64,000 nt of DNA from Desulfosporosinus orientis DSM 765 (GCF_000235605.1 NC_016584.1:2530001-2594000); one strand, 5' to 3'; shown: positions 24,869-33,124, counted from the stretch's first letter. Made by a program: numbers and translations. The notes: generated by a model not told the origin, from the letters alone.

Positions 24869-25753
24869 ATGCAGGTAATAAGAGCTGAGGACAACATATC
24901 CTTTATTCAAAACAGAAGCCATACAATAGTTACTGACAATAAAGACGGTACCGGAACAGTGCAAAGAAATATCTATGCAGTAGCAGACAGAATTTGGCTG
25001 GACGAGGAATTCTCAGGTAATTACGGGATGGCCTATAAGTATAAGCTGAAATTTGCGAATCAACTATGTCAGGAAGGTTTTGTCGTTGAAAAAGGAAAAG
25101 ATGAATATGGTCACTATATCCTTTTTTTCAATAGTAAAGCCTTTATGTACCTGCATAATAAGGAGGAACGTCCCAGTATTCCTTGTGGTCCGGCAGAAAT
25201 GAATTTAATTATAGCTCCTGAAATGATAGAAGGTTCGGATGAATTAATAAAAAATTTCAAGGGAAGTTGGCCAAGTTTTCACGAAGCAAGGATTCGAATT
25301 ATAGAAAAGTCTATGAAATCCATGATTCTGGAATTTTATGGAGGATTTCTGTCGTATGAAGTAGTACGATTGTTTATAGAGGATATTATTTCTCAAAGTT
25401 ATGATCAGAATAGCCTTGAAAGCTTTGAAGAATTAACCAGCCTTGAATTTAGAAAAGCTGAAACTCATATGGAAGTGTTGCTGTTTAATGACTATATGAC
25501 CCAGAGGTTACCCGAAGGTTTTGATGATTCGGTGTTTAACGATCCGGAATTTGATATTAATACCATTGAGCATTTATGGGTGATTGAAGAATATCAGAAT
25601 CATGGTGTCATCTCCTGTAAGAATCTAAAAATGACGGTGTCAATTGATGAAGAGGAAAAAAGGAAAGAAGAAGAATCGTTTAAGAAGTTTCTAGAGGAAT
25701 GCCAAAAAAATCCGTTTTCATTAGATACTTGGAATAAGTCAATAAAAGTTTGA
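24869..25753 (+). CDS. Hypothetical protein (294 aa), acidic and soluble
   Basis: I do not recognise this family. The protein has no signal peptide or membrane span, is acidic and aromatic-rich, and ends in a charged helix (DEEEKRKEEESFKKFLEECQ). The ATG has GAGGGGG upstream. It lies between the MATE gene and a copy of the dispersed palindrome. A deletion copy of this very locus, start region plus downstream palindrome, survives at 4222-4390, which shows the gene and repeat have travelled as a unit at least once. It is a good candidate for a mobile or multicopy family of this lineage. Confidence 0.7.
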   Translation: MQVIRAEDNISFIQNRSHTIVTDNKDGTGTVQRNIYAVADRIWLDEEFSGNYGMAYKYKLKFANQLCQEGFVVEKGKDEYGHYILFFNSKAFMYLHNKEERPSIPCGPAEMNLIIAPEMIEGSDELIKNFKGSWPSFHEARIRIIEKSMKSMILEFYGGFLSYEVVRLFIEDIISQSYDQNSLESFEELTSLEFRKAETHMEVLLFNDYMTQRLPEGFDDSVFNDPEFDINTIEHLWVIEEYQNHGVISCKNLKMTVSIDEEEKRKEEESFKKFLEECQKNPFSLDTWNKSIKV

Positions 25754-25830
25754 TGCGGTTATTGGTAATCTGAAGGTCGCAGTAAATGACCATTTGAAAA
25801 ATATTTACGCTGGTGAACTAGTGTTTGGAG

Positions 25831-25899
25831 ATTGAAAAATCGGCGGTTTTGAGTGTCTGATTAATCTGGATTAGTCGTCTCAAAACCGCCGATTTTTTA
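25831..25899. repeat. Dispersed palindromic repeat, copy B
   Basis: Same hairpin as copy A with flanks GGAGATTGAAAAATCGG on the left and GATTTTTTAAACTGG on the right. It lies between the convergent 24869 gene and the LysE gene, where it could terminate both. Confidence 0.9.
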
Positions 25900-25928
25900 A
25901 ACTGGTGGGCGTGGTTCAACCACAGTGA

Positions 25929-26525
25929 TTAGAAAAAGCGCAAATATAGGTCGTGGTATAAAATGGATAAGGCAATGTAAGTCAAGATTAAAGACATTAT
26001 CTTATTGAAGAAAAGAATCACTTTTTGGTTCTGAATAATATCGGAGAAAAACTGGCCGATAATAGCATATAAAGCTGGTGCCCCAAAAACAAGCAGGGTA
26101 AAAAAGATAGCCATGTAAAGAATTTTAATCCCGGTGATATTTAATTGAGGAAAATAAATGGTTACAACAGGCATTACAGCAATTATAGCCTTTGGATTGA
26201 AAATCTGCATAAGAAAGCCATCGCGAAATCCTATCTTCGTAAAAAAAGCTTTATTTAAATCAACATTAGAGAGGAATATTTTATAAGCTAAATAGAGCAT
26301 GTATATACCGCCAATCAAGCTGATGGGCCATAAGTCATGGGATGGAAGCAGCAGGCTGCCAAAGAATCCGATCAATATGTACAGGACGAAAATAGCTAAA
26401 CTAACACCGGCATAAAAAGGTAAGCCATCTTTGAATTTTCGGTTTAAGCCTATATTGGCAGCGGTAATAGTTACAGGACCAGGTGTATACATAATGGTTA
26501 TTGAATAAATTATCATTTGCAGCAT
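25929..26525 (-). CDS. LysE family translocator
   Basis: 198 residues with six hydrophobic segments and the family opening TIMYTPGPVTITAANIGLNR followed by G-L-P-F-Y-A-G-V-S. The conserved F-N-P-K-A block is present (MQIFNPKAIIAV). It should export an amino acid or related metabolite. It is divergent from a MocR regulator, with an array of ATACAATTG boxes between them, so that regulator almost certainly controls it. The end abuts palindromic repeat copy B. Confidence 0.9.
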   Translation of the reverse strand: MLQMIIYSITIMYTPGPVTITAANIGLNRKFKDGLPFYAGVSLAIFVLYILIGFFGSLLLPSHDLWPISLIGGIYMLYLAYKIFLSNVDLNKAFFTKIGFRDGFLMQIFNPKAIIAVMPVVTIYFPQLNITGIKILYMAIFFTLLVFGAPALYAIIGQFFSDIIQNQKVILFFNKIMSLILTYIALSILYHDLYLRFF

Positions 26526-26548
26526 CTCGTTTTACCTCCTAACTAGTG

Positions 26549-26638
26549 ATACAATTGATTATAAATCACTTGATAAGAGTAATACAATTGTTATATTGTA
26601 TTAGATACAAATTTAATGAATTGTAGGAGATACAATTG
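26549..26638. promoter_or_regulatory. Array of ATACAATTG boxes (MocR operators)
   Basis: ATACAATTG occurs at 26549, 26582 and 26630, with a near copy ATACAAATT at 26605 and an inverted TATTGTAT at 26594. Repeated short boxes in the divergent region are typical of PdxR/MocR regulators, which bind direct repeats. Confidence 0.8.
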
Positions 26639-26670
26639 TTAGAAATATCGAGATAAAAGAAGGTAATACG

Positions 26671-28086
26671 ATGAAACTGGATCAATATGGTAACGAAATA
26701 AGCTGGATACCGAAACTAAATACAAGGGATGATATCCCCTTATATCAAGCCCTTGTGCAAGCAATACAAGATGATATTAATAAAGGGATACTGATGCGTG
26801 GTTATAAAATGCCGCCGCAACGTGTACTTGCTAACCAACTTGGCCTTAATCATGGTACGGTTACAAGAGCGTATAAAATTTGTGAAGAAAAAGGTTTGGT
26901 TAAAGGTATTGTTGGGAAAGGGACCTTTATAGCTGCAAGTCCCGGACTACCCATCTCATTATTAACGGATCATAAAGATACTGATTTGATTAGTTTAGGT
27001 ATGGCAATCCCTCTTTATGAATGCAATCCTTTAATTGAAACGCACATTAAACAAGTCCGGGATTCCATGGATTATGGCTTAACCATGACTTATTGTCCGC
27101 CGGAAGGACATATTAAACATCGCTATGTTGCGGCTAATTGGCTAATAAAGTATAAAATCAATGTTGAGGCTGAAAACATTCTCATTACATCGGGAACACA
27201 AAATGCGTTGGCTATTATTCTTATGACACTTTTTGAAAAAGGGGACAGAATCGTTGTTGATGAATACACATATACAGGTTTAATAAGTTTAGCTTCATAT
27301 ATGAGTGTTATTCTAATTCCTGTATTGGGAGATGAACAGGGTATGGATATTGAAGATTTAAAGTCCACCTGTAAACGGGAACAACCTAAGGGCATCTATT
27401 TAATGGCAGATTATCACAATCCGACCACAGTAACCTTGAGTGTTGAAAGAAGAAAAGCGCTGGCGAAAGTTATTGAAGACAATAATTTACTGCTTATAGA
27501 AGACGCCACCTTTAGCTTTAGTCTGGAAAAGAAAATTAAGCCGGTAAGCGCATATATTCCGGAGCAGAGTCTGTTTATAATGGGTACATCAAAAGCAATT
27601 AGTCCGGCTTTTCGTATATCGTATATTGCTGCTCCGTCATCTCTGGTTGAGAAGTTATCCCATGGACTTAACAACATTATCTGGATGGCATCGCCATACA
27701 CTTCGGAAATTGTATCACTTCTTCAATCAACTGGGGCATATGAACGCATAGAAGAAGAAAAAATCCGCTTGCTTAAAGAACGCAATAAACGTTTTGATGA
27801 AATTATGACAGGATACGATGTATTACCGGCCCCAACTTCATGTTATCGATTTCTTCAGCTGCCAAGCAACTATGATGATGTTGAATTAGAATACTTGGCA
27901 TTAGAAAAAGGTGTTCAAATTTTATCTGCTAATCGATTCTATGTAGGATCGAAACCTGAAAAACCAACGATTCGGCTGGCTGTCAGTGCACCAAATACCC
28001 TGGAAGAACTGGAAATAGCACTAAATATTATCAAAGAATTACTGGATAATTATCGAAGACGAAAAAGTCTCTACCCAGTTCTGTAA
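26671..28086 (+). CDS. MocR/PdxR-type regulator (GntR HTH plus aminotransferase-like domain)
   Basis: 471 residues. The N-terminal GntR winged helix (residues ~20-90) includes MPPQRVLANQLGLNHGTVTR, followed by a fold-type I aminotransferase domain with FMGTSKAISPAFRISY-type PLP-Lys context (the Lys of M-G-T-S-K) and LLIEDATFSF. Such fusions sense PLP or amino-acid aldimines and typically control a divergent transporter or PLP pathway gene. Here the divergent gene is a LysE exporter, so an amino acid or amine is the likely signal. The ATG has AAGGTAAT upstream. Confidence 0.92.
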   Translation: MKLDQYGNEISWIPKLNTRDDIPLYQALVQAIQDDINKGILMRGYKMPPQRVLANQLGLNHGTVTRAYKICEEKGLVKGIVGKGTFIAASPGLPISLLTDHKDTDLISLGMAIPLYECNPLIETHIKQVRDSMDYGLTMTYCPPEGHIKHRYVAANWLIKYKINVEAENILITSGTQNALAIILMTLFEKGDRIVVDEYTYTGLISLASYMSVILIPVLGDEQGMDIEDLKSTCKREQPKGIYLMADYHNPTTVTLSVERRKALAKVIEDNNLLLIEDATFSFSLEKKIKPVSAYIPEQSLFIMGTSKAISPAFRISYIAAPSSLVEKLSHGLNNIIWMASPYTSEIVSLLQSTGAYERIEEEKIRLLKERNKRFDEIMTGYDVLPAPTSCYRFLQLPSNYDDVELEYLALEKGVQILSANRFYVGSKPEKPTIRLAVSAPNTLEELEIALNIIKELLDNYRRRKSLYPVL

Positions 28087-28135
28087 TTTATGTCTATCAA
28101 CTTAGTGAAGTGTTAATGCAAAGAAGTTAGTTAAC

Positions 28136-28178
28136 AAGATGTCGCCAAGGCCTCAGTGGGTTTTCGCGACATCTTTTT
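28136..28178 (+). terminator. Terminator after the MocR gene
   Basis: AAGATGTCGC (28136-28145) pairs exactly with GCGACATCTT (28166-28175), followed by TTT. Confidence 0.85.
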
Positions 28179-28677
28179 GTCTACTCAACGCACGTTGGTG
28201 TTACTTCATTGAAGATTTTATGAAGTTATTATTCCAGTGACAGGTCACGTGGAGACCGTGGTAGTGCTATATGAGGGTGGTGAATAGTAAAGATTCAGTT
28301 GCTTTTCAGTAAAGATTCAGTTGCTTTTCAGGGAATAATTATCATTTCTAGTATACTTATTATAGGATTTATGTTAATAGTAATACTCGTATACTTGGTT
28401 AAACCCTACCCCAAAACATACGAATTTCATCTAGTTAAATGAGTCAAAAAGCCTTGTAAATTTGCGCACCGTTGTGTTTCTTTGGCTATAGAGACTTGCT
28501 AAATCACTTTTTGGGCTTTCAGTTGGTCTCGCAACGAGTGATGGAAAAGGCTAATGACCATTTCGGTGTGGGTGAAACCTTCTCCAGCTCTTCAAGGAGA
28601 ACTTAATCACTTTATTTACTTCAACTACATACGTCCTGTTTATTATTACTCTATAATTTAAGAGGAGGTAATAATTA
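28179..28677. other. Gene-free stretch with a 22-bp tandem duplication
   Basis: A 22-base unit beginning AGTAAAGATTCAG is repeated exactly at 28286-28307 and 28308-28329. Just before it, 28233-28289 reads PVTGHVETVVV and could be the tail of an RNA methyltransferase pseudogene, but that is weak. A strong AGAGGAGG precedes the next gene. Confidence 0.5.
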
Positions 28678-29565
28678 ATGTTCAAATCTGGTAAAAAAGT
28701 ATTCATTGGTGCTTTAACTGTAGGGTGCTTATTTGGGGGGAGTGTACTGTCAAATGTAACAGTAGCAAATGCTGACACAATACAAGGAAACTCCCAGCAA
28801 ATGATAGGCTTTCAAACAGGAATGGACGATCAGAGGCTGTTGAATATGTGGCTTCAATTGGGTATTTCTAATCAACAACAATCTGGGGAACAGCCTGGAC
28901 AACGAGTTAGACAACAATTTGGGCAACAGCCTGGACAACGAGTTGGACAACAATCTGGAGAACAGCCTGGACAACGAGTTGGACAACAGCCTAGTCAACA
29001 ACTGTCGCCAATTAATATCATTACACAAGTTGCAAGTATTCTAAACGTCGAGGAACAAACCATTACTGATGAATTACAAGCTGGCAATAACTTGGTTGAA
29101 ATCGCTGAAAGTTATGATGTTAGTGAAGCCACTCTTTTGACGGAGCTAGAGGATCTTCTAGGCGATGCTATTGATGATGCAGTAACGGCGGGCACTATTA
29201 CTGAAACTCAAGCCACAGAAATGAAAAGCCAATTAACTGAACGTCTGACACAACTTGTCGAGAGCACATTTAACAATTCGAACAGTTCTCTGTCGGCCCC
29301 AACTGATCTTACCGCTACAGTTGAAAGTTCCAGTGAAATATACCTAGACTGGGATTCTGTTAGTGATGCGACATCCTATTATATTTATAGAGCAACCTCT
29401 TCTTCAGGAACTTACTCAAAGATTGATACCGTTAAAGCCACAAGTTATACTGATACTGACTTGTCAGATGATACAACCTATTATTATAAAGTAAAGGCTG
29501 TAAACAGTTCTGATACAAGCGCATATTCATCAATAGTTCATGCTACTACAGAGGAAGAAGACTAG
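28678..29565 (+). CDS. Secreted surface protein with Gln/Gly-rich repeats and a fibronectin type III domain
   Basis: 295 residues. A signal peptide (basic GKK, hydrophobic core, A-N-A cleavage near residue 33) is followed by three 12-residue repeats of the form Q-Q-S-G-E-Q-P-G-Q-R-V-G at residues 67-102 (36-bp DNA repeats 28876-28983). A helical region with sequence like small LysM/HTH-type oligomerisation motifs lies at ~115-195, and a fibronectin type III domain at ~206-292. No anchor motif (LPxTG or SLH) is visible, so it is probably secreted or wall-associated noncovalently. The strong AGAGGAGG start and a downstream terminator suggest a monocistronic, well expressed gene. Confidence 0.8.
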   Translation: MFKSGKKVFIGALTVGCLFGGSVLSNVTVANADTIQGNSQQMIGFQTGMDDQRLLNMWLQLGISNQQQSGEQPGQRVRQQFGQQPGQRVGQQSGEQPGQRVGQQPSQQLSPINIITQVASILNVEEQTITDELQAGNNLVEIAESYDVSEATLLTELEDLLGDAIDDAVTAGTITETQATEMKSQLTERLTQLVESTFNNSNSSLSAPTDLTATVESSSEIYLDWDSVSDATSYYIYRATSSSGTYSKIDTVKATSYTDTDLSDDTTYYYKVKAVNSSDTSAYSSIVHATTEEED

Positions 29566-29594
29566 TATCAATATATACTATAAAATATAATCCT

Positions 29595-29639
29595 GAAACC
29601 TCCGAAATTGAAATTTATGAGTTTTGGAGGTTCTTTTTT
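29595..29639 (+). terminator. Terminator after the FN3 gene
   Basis: AAACCTCCGAAA and TTTTGGAGGTT arms, followed by CTTTTTT. Confidence 0.85.
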
Positions 29640-29854
29640 ATAAAAACAAAAGAGATAAATTGCCGAAACATATAAATTCACAAATTATGATTATAACGAC
29701 TTGTATGGATATGGCGCTCAAGACATTGTTTAAAATAATAAGAGCACGATGGGGTATTGAGAACTCAATCTTCAATAACTTGAAAAGTAAATGTGGTTTG
29801 GAGCATTGCTTTGTGCATGGCGGAAAAGCAGTAGAAGCTAAATTTGGGGTATAA
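29624..29854 (+). pseudogene. Transposase C-terminal remnant
   Basis: The frame contains DMALKTLFKIIRARWGIENS, then F-N-N-L-K-S-K-C-G-L-E-H-C-F-V-H-G-G, the end of a DDE (IS4-like) transposase. The WGIEN glutamate is the third catalytic residue. The first two thirds are missing, and the start overlaps the FN3 gene's terminator, so it is not expressed as such. No intact terminal repeats are visible. Confidence 0.8.
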
Positions 29855-29876
29855 TTGTAATTTAAATTACAATTAT
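29851..29876. repeat. Perfect 26-bp AT palindrome
   Basis: ATAATTGTAATTT and its exact complement meet at 29863/29864, straddling the stop codon of the transposase scrap. It may be a transposon end, terminator or operator. Confidence 0.6.
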
Positions 29877-30060
29877 AGCGATGTTTATTGCTCTATACTA
29901 TATATGAATTATGAGAGCTTAAGTGATAAATTTACTGCCTAAAGGAAGGTGAGTTTATAGCTCTGACTGGTGAAAAGAATTATTGGCAACAACAAATAGT
30001 AAAAACTAATCTGAATAGAGACTAACCTGTAAAAATTGTAAATATTAGGAGGGATATTCG

Positions 30061-30486
30061 ATGCAGAAGGTATCAAGCGTATGGCAAGGGGGCCAAAAAA
30101 ACAGCGTTTTTTTTAATCAGGATATTAATTTGCTAATTGATGAGAAAGGACCGAGACCGACAGATCTGCTATTGGCAGGGTTAATCGGCTGCAGTCAGGG
30201 GGTTTTCCTGGAAATCATAGAAAAAATGAGGATTAAGGTCAATAGCATTAGCATGGAGGTAGAGGCAGAGCGTGAATCCGAGCCTCCAAAGCTATTTTCG
30301 AAAATTGCTTTAAACTATCATATAGAAGTGAATGAAGGCTTGGAATCTAAAGTGGTCAGAGCGATAAAGCTTGTAGAGCAGTATTGTACTGTGTTTAATA
30401 TCATGAAATTAAGCGCTGACATTGAGGTGTCATGTTATATAAATGGGGTACCGTCAAGAGTTTTTCCGGAATCACAAGCAGATTAA
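30061..30486 (+). CDS. OsmC family protein
   Basis: 141 residues. The OsmC/Ohr fold is recognisable from the P-T-D-L-L-L-A-G-L-I-G-C helix with the peroxidatic Cys and the second Cys in V-E-Q-Y-C-T-V-F-N. This branch (YhfA-like, with a short N-terminus) is less studied than Ohr, so peroxide reduction is possible but not shown. AGGAGGG precedes the ATG. Copy C of the dispersed palindrome follows 10 bases after the stop and probably terminates it. Confidence 0.88.
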   Translation: MQKVSSVWQGGQKNSVFFNQDINLLIDEKGPRPTDLLLAGLIGCSQGVFLEIIEKMRIKVNSISMEVEAERESEPPKLFSKIALNYHIEVNEGLESKVVRAIKLVEQYCTVFNIMKLSADIEVSCYINGVPSRVFPESQAD

Positions 30487-30496
30487 ATGAGTCGAT

Positions 30497-30560
30497 TAAA
30501 AATCGGCGGTTTTGAGGTCAGACTAATCTAGATTAGTCATCTCAAAAACCGCCGATTTTC
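30497..30560. repeat. Dispersed palindromic repeat, copy C
   Basis: Left arm AAAATCGGCGGTTTTGAG, centre GACTAATCTAGATTAGTC, right arm ending CCGCCGATTTT. One extra A in the right arm. It directly follows the osmC-type gene. Confidence 0.9.
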
Positions 30561-30734
30561 AAACTGGATGCTGTATGTACGGTCTGTTGACCTAATATAA
30601 GCCAACTGTTGTGAGTCTTTGACCTTAGTTAATTATAATTACGCAAACAAAATCATTGATAAACTACGAACTGAAGGATATAATAAGAACATGAGTTCGA
30701 TTTTAGCAAATATATGTACTGTGAGGCGAGTAAA

Positions 30735-30896
30735 ATGAAGGATGTTTGCGCAGATTGTAATCGGAAGGCCTATTGCCTGGAACCCTGTGAAGCCTGGTTA
30801 ATTGCTCATAACCAATGTCCGGTCTGTCGGAATAAACTCATACATATCGGAGGTTGTACTGAGTGCATCACAGGTGACTGGGCGAAGTGCGGTTAA
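30735..30896 (+). CDS. Cys-rich small protein (53 aa, nine cysteines)
   Basis: The frame from ATG 30735 (GAGG 8 bases upstream) gives 53 residues with Cys at 5, 8, 14, 18, 28, 31, 41, 44 and 52. The pairs C-A-D-C, C-P-V-C and C-T-E-C have zinc-knuckle spacing, so it probably binds two zinc ions. I do not know the family. It ends one base before the next gene, whose ATG overlaps its ribosome region, and it is the first of three tightly packed small genes. Confidence 0.75.
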   Translation: MKDVCADCNRKAYCLEPCEAWLIAHNQCPVCRNKLIHIGGCTECITGDWAKCG

Positions 30897-30897
30897 T

Positions 30898-31146
30898 ATG
30901 ATAGTATTAATGAAACCGGTTGAAATGATTGCCTGGTTTACTCAGGATGGTATTCCTAATCCTATCCGCTGCAGGCTTGGTGACAAGGTTATAAGAGTCC
31001 AGCAGGTGACGTCGATATCAGAGGAAAAGCTAGCTGGAAATCGGATGTTCATTTACCGTTGTCAGACGGAAATTAACGGGAAATTAATACCCTTTGAGCT
31101 AAAGTTTGAGCTGCAAACTTGCAAATGGTTCTTGTTTAAAATGTAG
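30898..31146 (+). CDS. Small conserved-looking protein (82 aa), DUF6504-like
   Basis: From ATG 30898 the product is 82 residues, all-beta in character: IPNPIRCRLGDKVIRVQQV, then G-N-R-M-F-I-Y-R-C-Q-T, ending FELQTCKWFLFKM. The pattern of a conserved R-C-Q and a terminal K-W-x-L-x-K-M is like DUF6504 proteins, sometimes found with Y-family polymerases; a Y-family polymerase is 2 kb downstream. Function unknown. The start lies one base after the Cys-rich gene's stop, and the following gene begins 18 bases after this one, so the three form an operon. Confidence 0.75.
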   Translation: MIVLMKPVEMIAWFTQDGIPNPIRCRLGDKVIRVQQVTSISEEKLAGNRMFIYRCQTEINGKLIPFELKFELQTCKWFLFKM

Positions 31147-31163
31147 GAGAGGGTGTCTCGTGG

Positions 31164-31466
31164 ATGGTGAAGGTGAGAGTAACCACTTTGTATATTTGTG
31201 AGTTCTGTCAAAAAGAATACGCCAATATCAATGATGCCGAAAAATGTGAGAGCATTTGTCGCCGGTTAGCTGAATCTCCCGGAATCGAGATTTTGAATCT
31301 AAGCGCGCGGTCGTTTAATGCCCTCTATAGGGCAAATATAGAAACGGTCCGGGAACTGCTGGAACTCTCAGACAAAAATTTAGCGAGAATAAAGAATTTA
31401 GGACTTGAAAGCCGGCGGGAGATAAAATCTAAATTAGCACAATACCAAACTAGGACTTCGGTTTAA
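31164..31466 (+). CDS. Zinc-finger protein with RNA polymerase alpha-CTD-like domain
   Basis: 100 residues. Residues 10-33 form C-E-F-C...C-E-S-I-C, a probable zinc site (C12, C15, C28, C32). Residues ~41-94 closely follow the C-terminal domain of the RNA polymerase alpha subunit: L-S-A-R-S-F-N-A-L, ANIETVRELLELSDKNLARI, K-N-L-G-L-E-S-R-R-E-I-K-S-K-L. In RpoA this helix-hairpin-helix domain binds UP-element DNA and activators. A free-standing copy fused to a zinc finger could compete for or redirect those contacts; that role is inference. Third gene of a tight operon, followed by a strong terminator. Confidence 0.8.
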   Translation: MVKVRVTTLYICEFCQKEYANINDAEKCESICRRLAESPGIEILNLSARSFNALYRANIETVRELLELSDKNLARIKNLGLESRREIKSKLAQYQTRTSV

Positions 31467-31488
31467 AGGCCCTTTATGGTGAAGAGGA

Positions 31489-31527
31489 GACTGCCGGCAG
31501 CTAAGATGCTGCCGGCAGTCGGTTTTT
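31489..31527 (+). terminator. Terminator of the small-gene operon
   Basis: GACTGCCGGCAG (31489-31500) pairs exactly with CTGCCGGCAGTC (31509-31520), followed by GGTTTTT. Confidence 0.9.
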
Positions 31528-31579
31528 CAGTCGGAGGGTTAAACCTGGAGAGGGTTGGAGGGCAGGGGTAACCCGTCGA

Positions 31580-31623
31580 GCTTGTACCAAGAATCTTACG
31601 CGCGTAAGATTCTTGGTACAAGC
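31580..31623. repeat. 44-bp perfect palindrome, copy 1
   Basis: GCTTGTACCAAGAATCTTAC and its complement meet at a CGCG centre. The same 44 bases recur at 34457-34500. It interrupts or borders a coding scrap. Confidence 0.95.
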
Positions 31624-31732
31624 CCAGGAGAAGGAGTTCAAGGAACTGAGTTATGTGGCCATTCTGGCCGGAGAGCTTTGGGGTGTGCTGTATATGGCGG
31701 GATTGGATATCATTGACAAAGAGGAAATTTAA
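31622..31732 (+). pseudogene. C-terminal scrap downstream of the palindrome
   Basis: The frame leaving the palindrome reads E-F-K-E-L-S-Y-V-A-I-L-A-G-E-L-W-G-V and ends D-K-E-E-I-stop. It looks like a real protein tail with a hydrophobic stretch. The upstream part is missing on the other side of the palindrome. Family not recognised. Confidence 0.4.
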
Positions 31733-31821
31733 AATTAACATTGCAATAAGGGATGGCGCCGTTACTGTTTTGATAACTGACAGCGCTTTTCCATATATAG
31801 AGAGGTGAAACTTTTGGATCT

Positions 31822-32835
31822 ATGGTAAAACTTCATTTACATTTTGGTTGGCGGATCATCAAAACTGGGATAGCAGTAGTGATATGCATTTGGATTGCTA
31901 ATTTACTTCACTTTGAATACCCCTTTTACAGTGCAATTGCGGCGGTTATCGCTATGCAAGCGACCATAGCAGATTCTCTTAATCAGGGAATTAACCGCAT
32001 GAAAGGGACAATCGTTGGTGCAATAACAGGGTATCTTTTTGCTCTAACTCCATTCAATAACCCGGTTTCGATAGGTATTGGACTTATTATTACACTGGCT
32101 ATCTTAAAAAGGATGCATTGGAACGAAGCTATGAATATAGCCAGTATTGTGTTTATTGCCATAATGGTTAACAACGCCGGACATCCACTCAGCTACTCAC
32201 TGAACCGGATCATCGATACGGCACTTGGGATAGCCGTAGCCTATCTGGTTAATTGGTTTATTTATCCGCCACATTATCAGATTGAGGTAGAACGGTGTTT
32301 TCAAGAGACTAGAATCAAAGTTATTAATTTATATCAATGCTCTTTTCGTTCTTTGCTGAATCAAAACACTTATATCACTGGAAATGATATTGTAGAACTG
32401 CGTGAGACTCTGCAAGAAGCCCGAGCATTAGTTGTAAAAAAACGCAAAGACCATGCTTGGGGCAAACCGAAGGATGATTTTCGTTTGAAATATATAGGGC
32501 CATTATGTAGGTTGGAAAGAATGAGCGTTGCTATCGAGCAGATATTTTCCTTAAGCGAGAAATTAATCCATCCTCTTAGTCTGGAACTTGAGCAGGATTT
32601 AGCCGATCTTTTAACGAAGAGTTTCTGCCTGTTATCGCTGATTACTGAGCCCAATATGGCGGTCGCGCACGATTTATTCGGTGAAACGGAGGCTGTTGTA
32701 GAGGATATCTATCGGAAGCTAGGTCAAGAAAATACCTATTCATATGTTGATAGCAATAGAGGATATATTTTAGAGTTATTAAACTGGATAAAGGAAGTAA
32801 CGAAGGCCACAAGAGGGTGTCTGGGGATTTCTTAG
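31822..32835 (+). CDS. Aromatic acid exporter family (FUSC/ArAE-like) membrane protein
   Basis: 337 residues. An N-terminal membrane half (residues 1-150, about six segments, with FYSAIAAVIAMQATIADSLN and the following R-M-K-G-T-I-V-G-A) matches the ArAE_1/FUSC family. The C-terminal half is a soluble helical domain. Such proteins are thought to export aromatic carboxylates; Bacillus YgaE/YqjA-type members are similar. GAGGTG stands about 14 bases before ATG 31822, rather far, and no better start is available in this frame. A terminator lies at 32983. Confidence 0.85.
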   Translation: MVKLHLHFGWRIIKTGIAVVICIWIANLLHFEYPFYSAIAAVIAMQATIADSLNQGINRMKGTIVGAITGYLFALTPFNNPVSIGIGLIITLAILKRMHWNEAMNIASIVFIAIMVNNAGHPLSYSLNRIIDTALGIAVAYLVNWFIYPPHYQIEVERCFQETRIKVINLYQCSFRSLLNQNTYITGNDIVELRETLQEARALVVKKRKDHAWGKPKDDFRLKYIGPLCRLERMSVAIEQIFSLSEKLIHPLSLELEQDLADLLTKSFCLLSLITEPNMAVAHDLFGETEAVVEDIYRKLGQENTYSYVDSNRGYILELLNWIKEVTKATRGCLGIS

Positions 32836-32982
32836 GATTATTCCTAATCCTATCCGCGTTCACATATTCTAAATATCAAGGTCACGAAACAGTAACATTT
32901 TTGTTCTATGATGTCTATATAGAAAGATATCCGGACATAACGGTTGAAATATAGACCGGCTTTCTCTTAACCTCCTCTGTCA

Positions 32983-33007
32983 CGCCCCCAGCGAGGGGCG
33001 TTTTTTC
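32983..33007 (+). terminator. Terminator after the exporter gene
   Basis: CGCCCC (32983-32988) pairs with GGGGCG (32995-33000), followed by TTTTTTC. Confidence 0.85.
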
Positions 33008-33091
33008 ATCCCCAACGATGAGTTGAATGGAGATATAGTTTAGTCTCCAAAACTTTCCTCTATTAAATTTTCGACATTCGGCATATAATTA

Positions 33092-33103
33092 GAACAAACG
33101 TTC
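33092..33103 (+). promoter_or_regulatory. LexA/SOS box of the Y-family polymerase gene
   Basis: GAACAAACGTTC fits the Gram-positive LexA consensus GAAC-N4-GTTC exactly. It lies 3 bases after a TATAAT (33084-33089) and 20 bases before the start codon, an ideal repression position. Confidence 0.9.
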
Positions 33104-33124
33104 TGGTTAGGGGCGAATGTATGT

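Noticed and set aside
32836-32860. ATTCCTAATCCTATCCGC shared with 30954
   Set aside because: An 18-base match alone could be chance, and there is no extension on either side.
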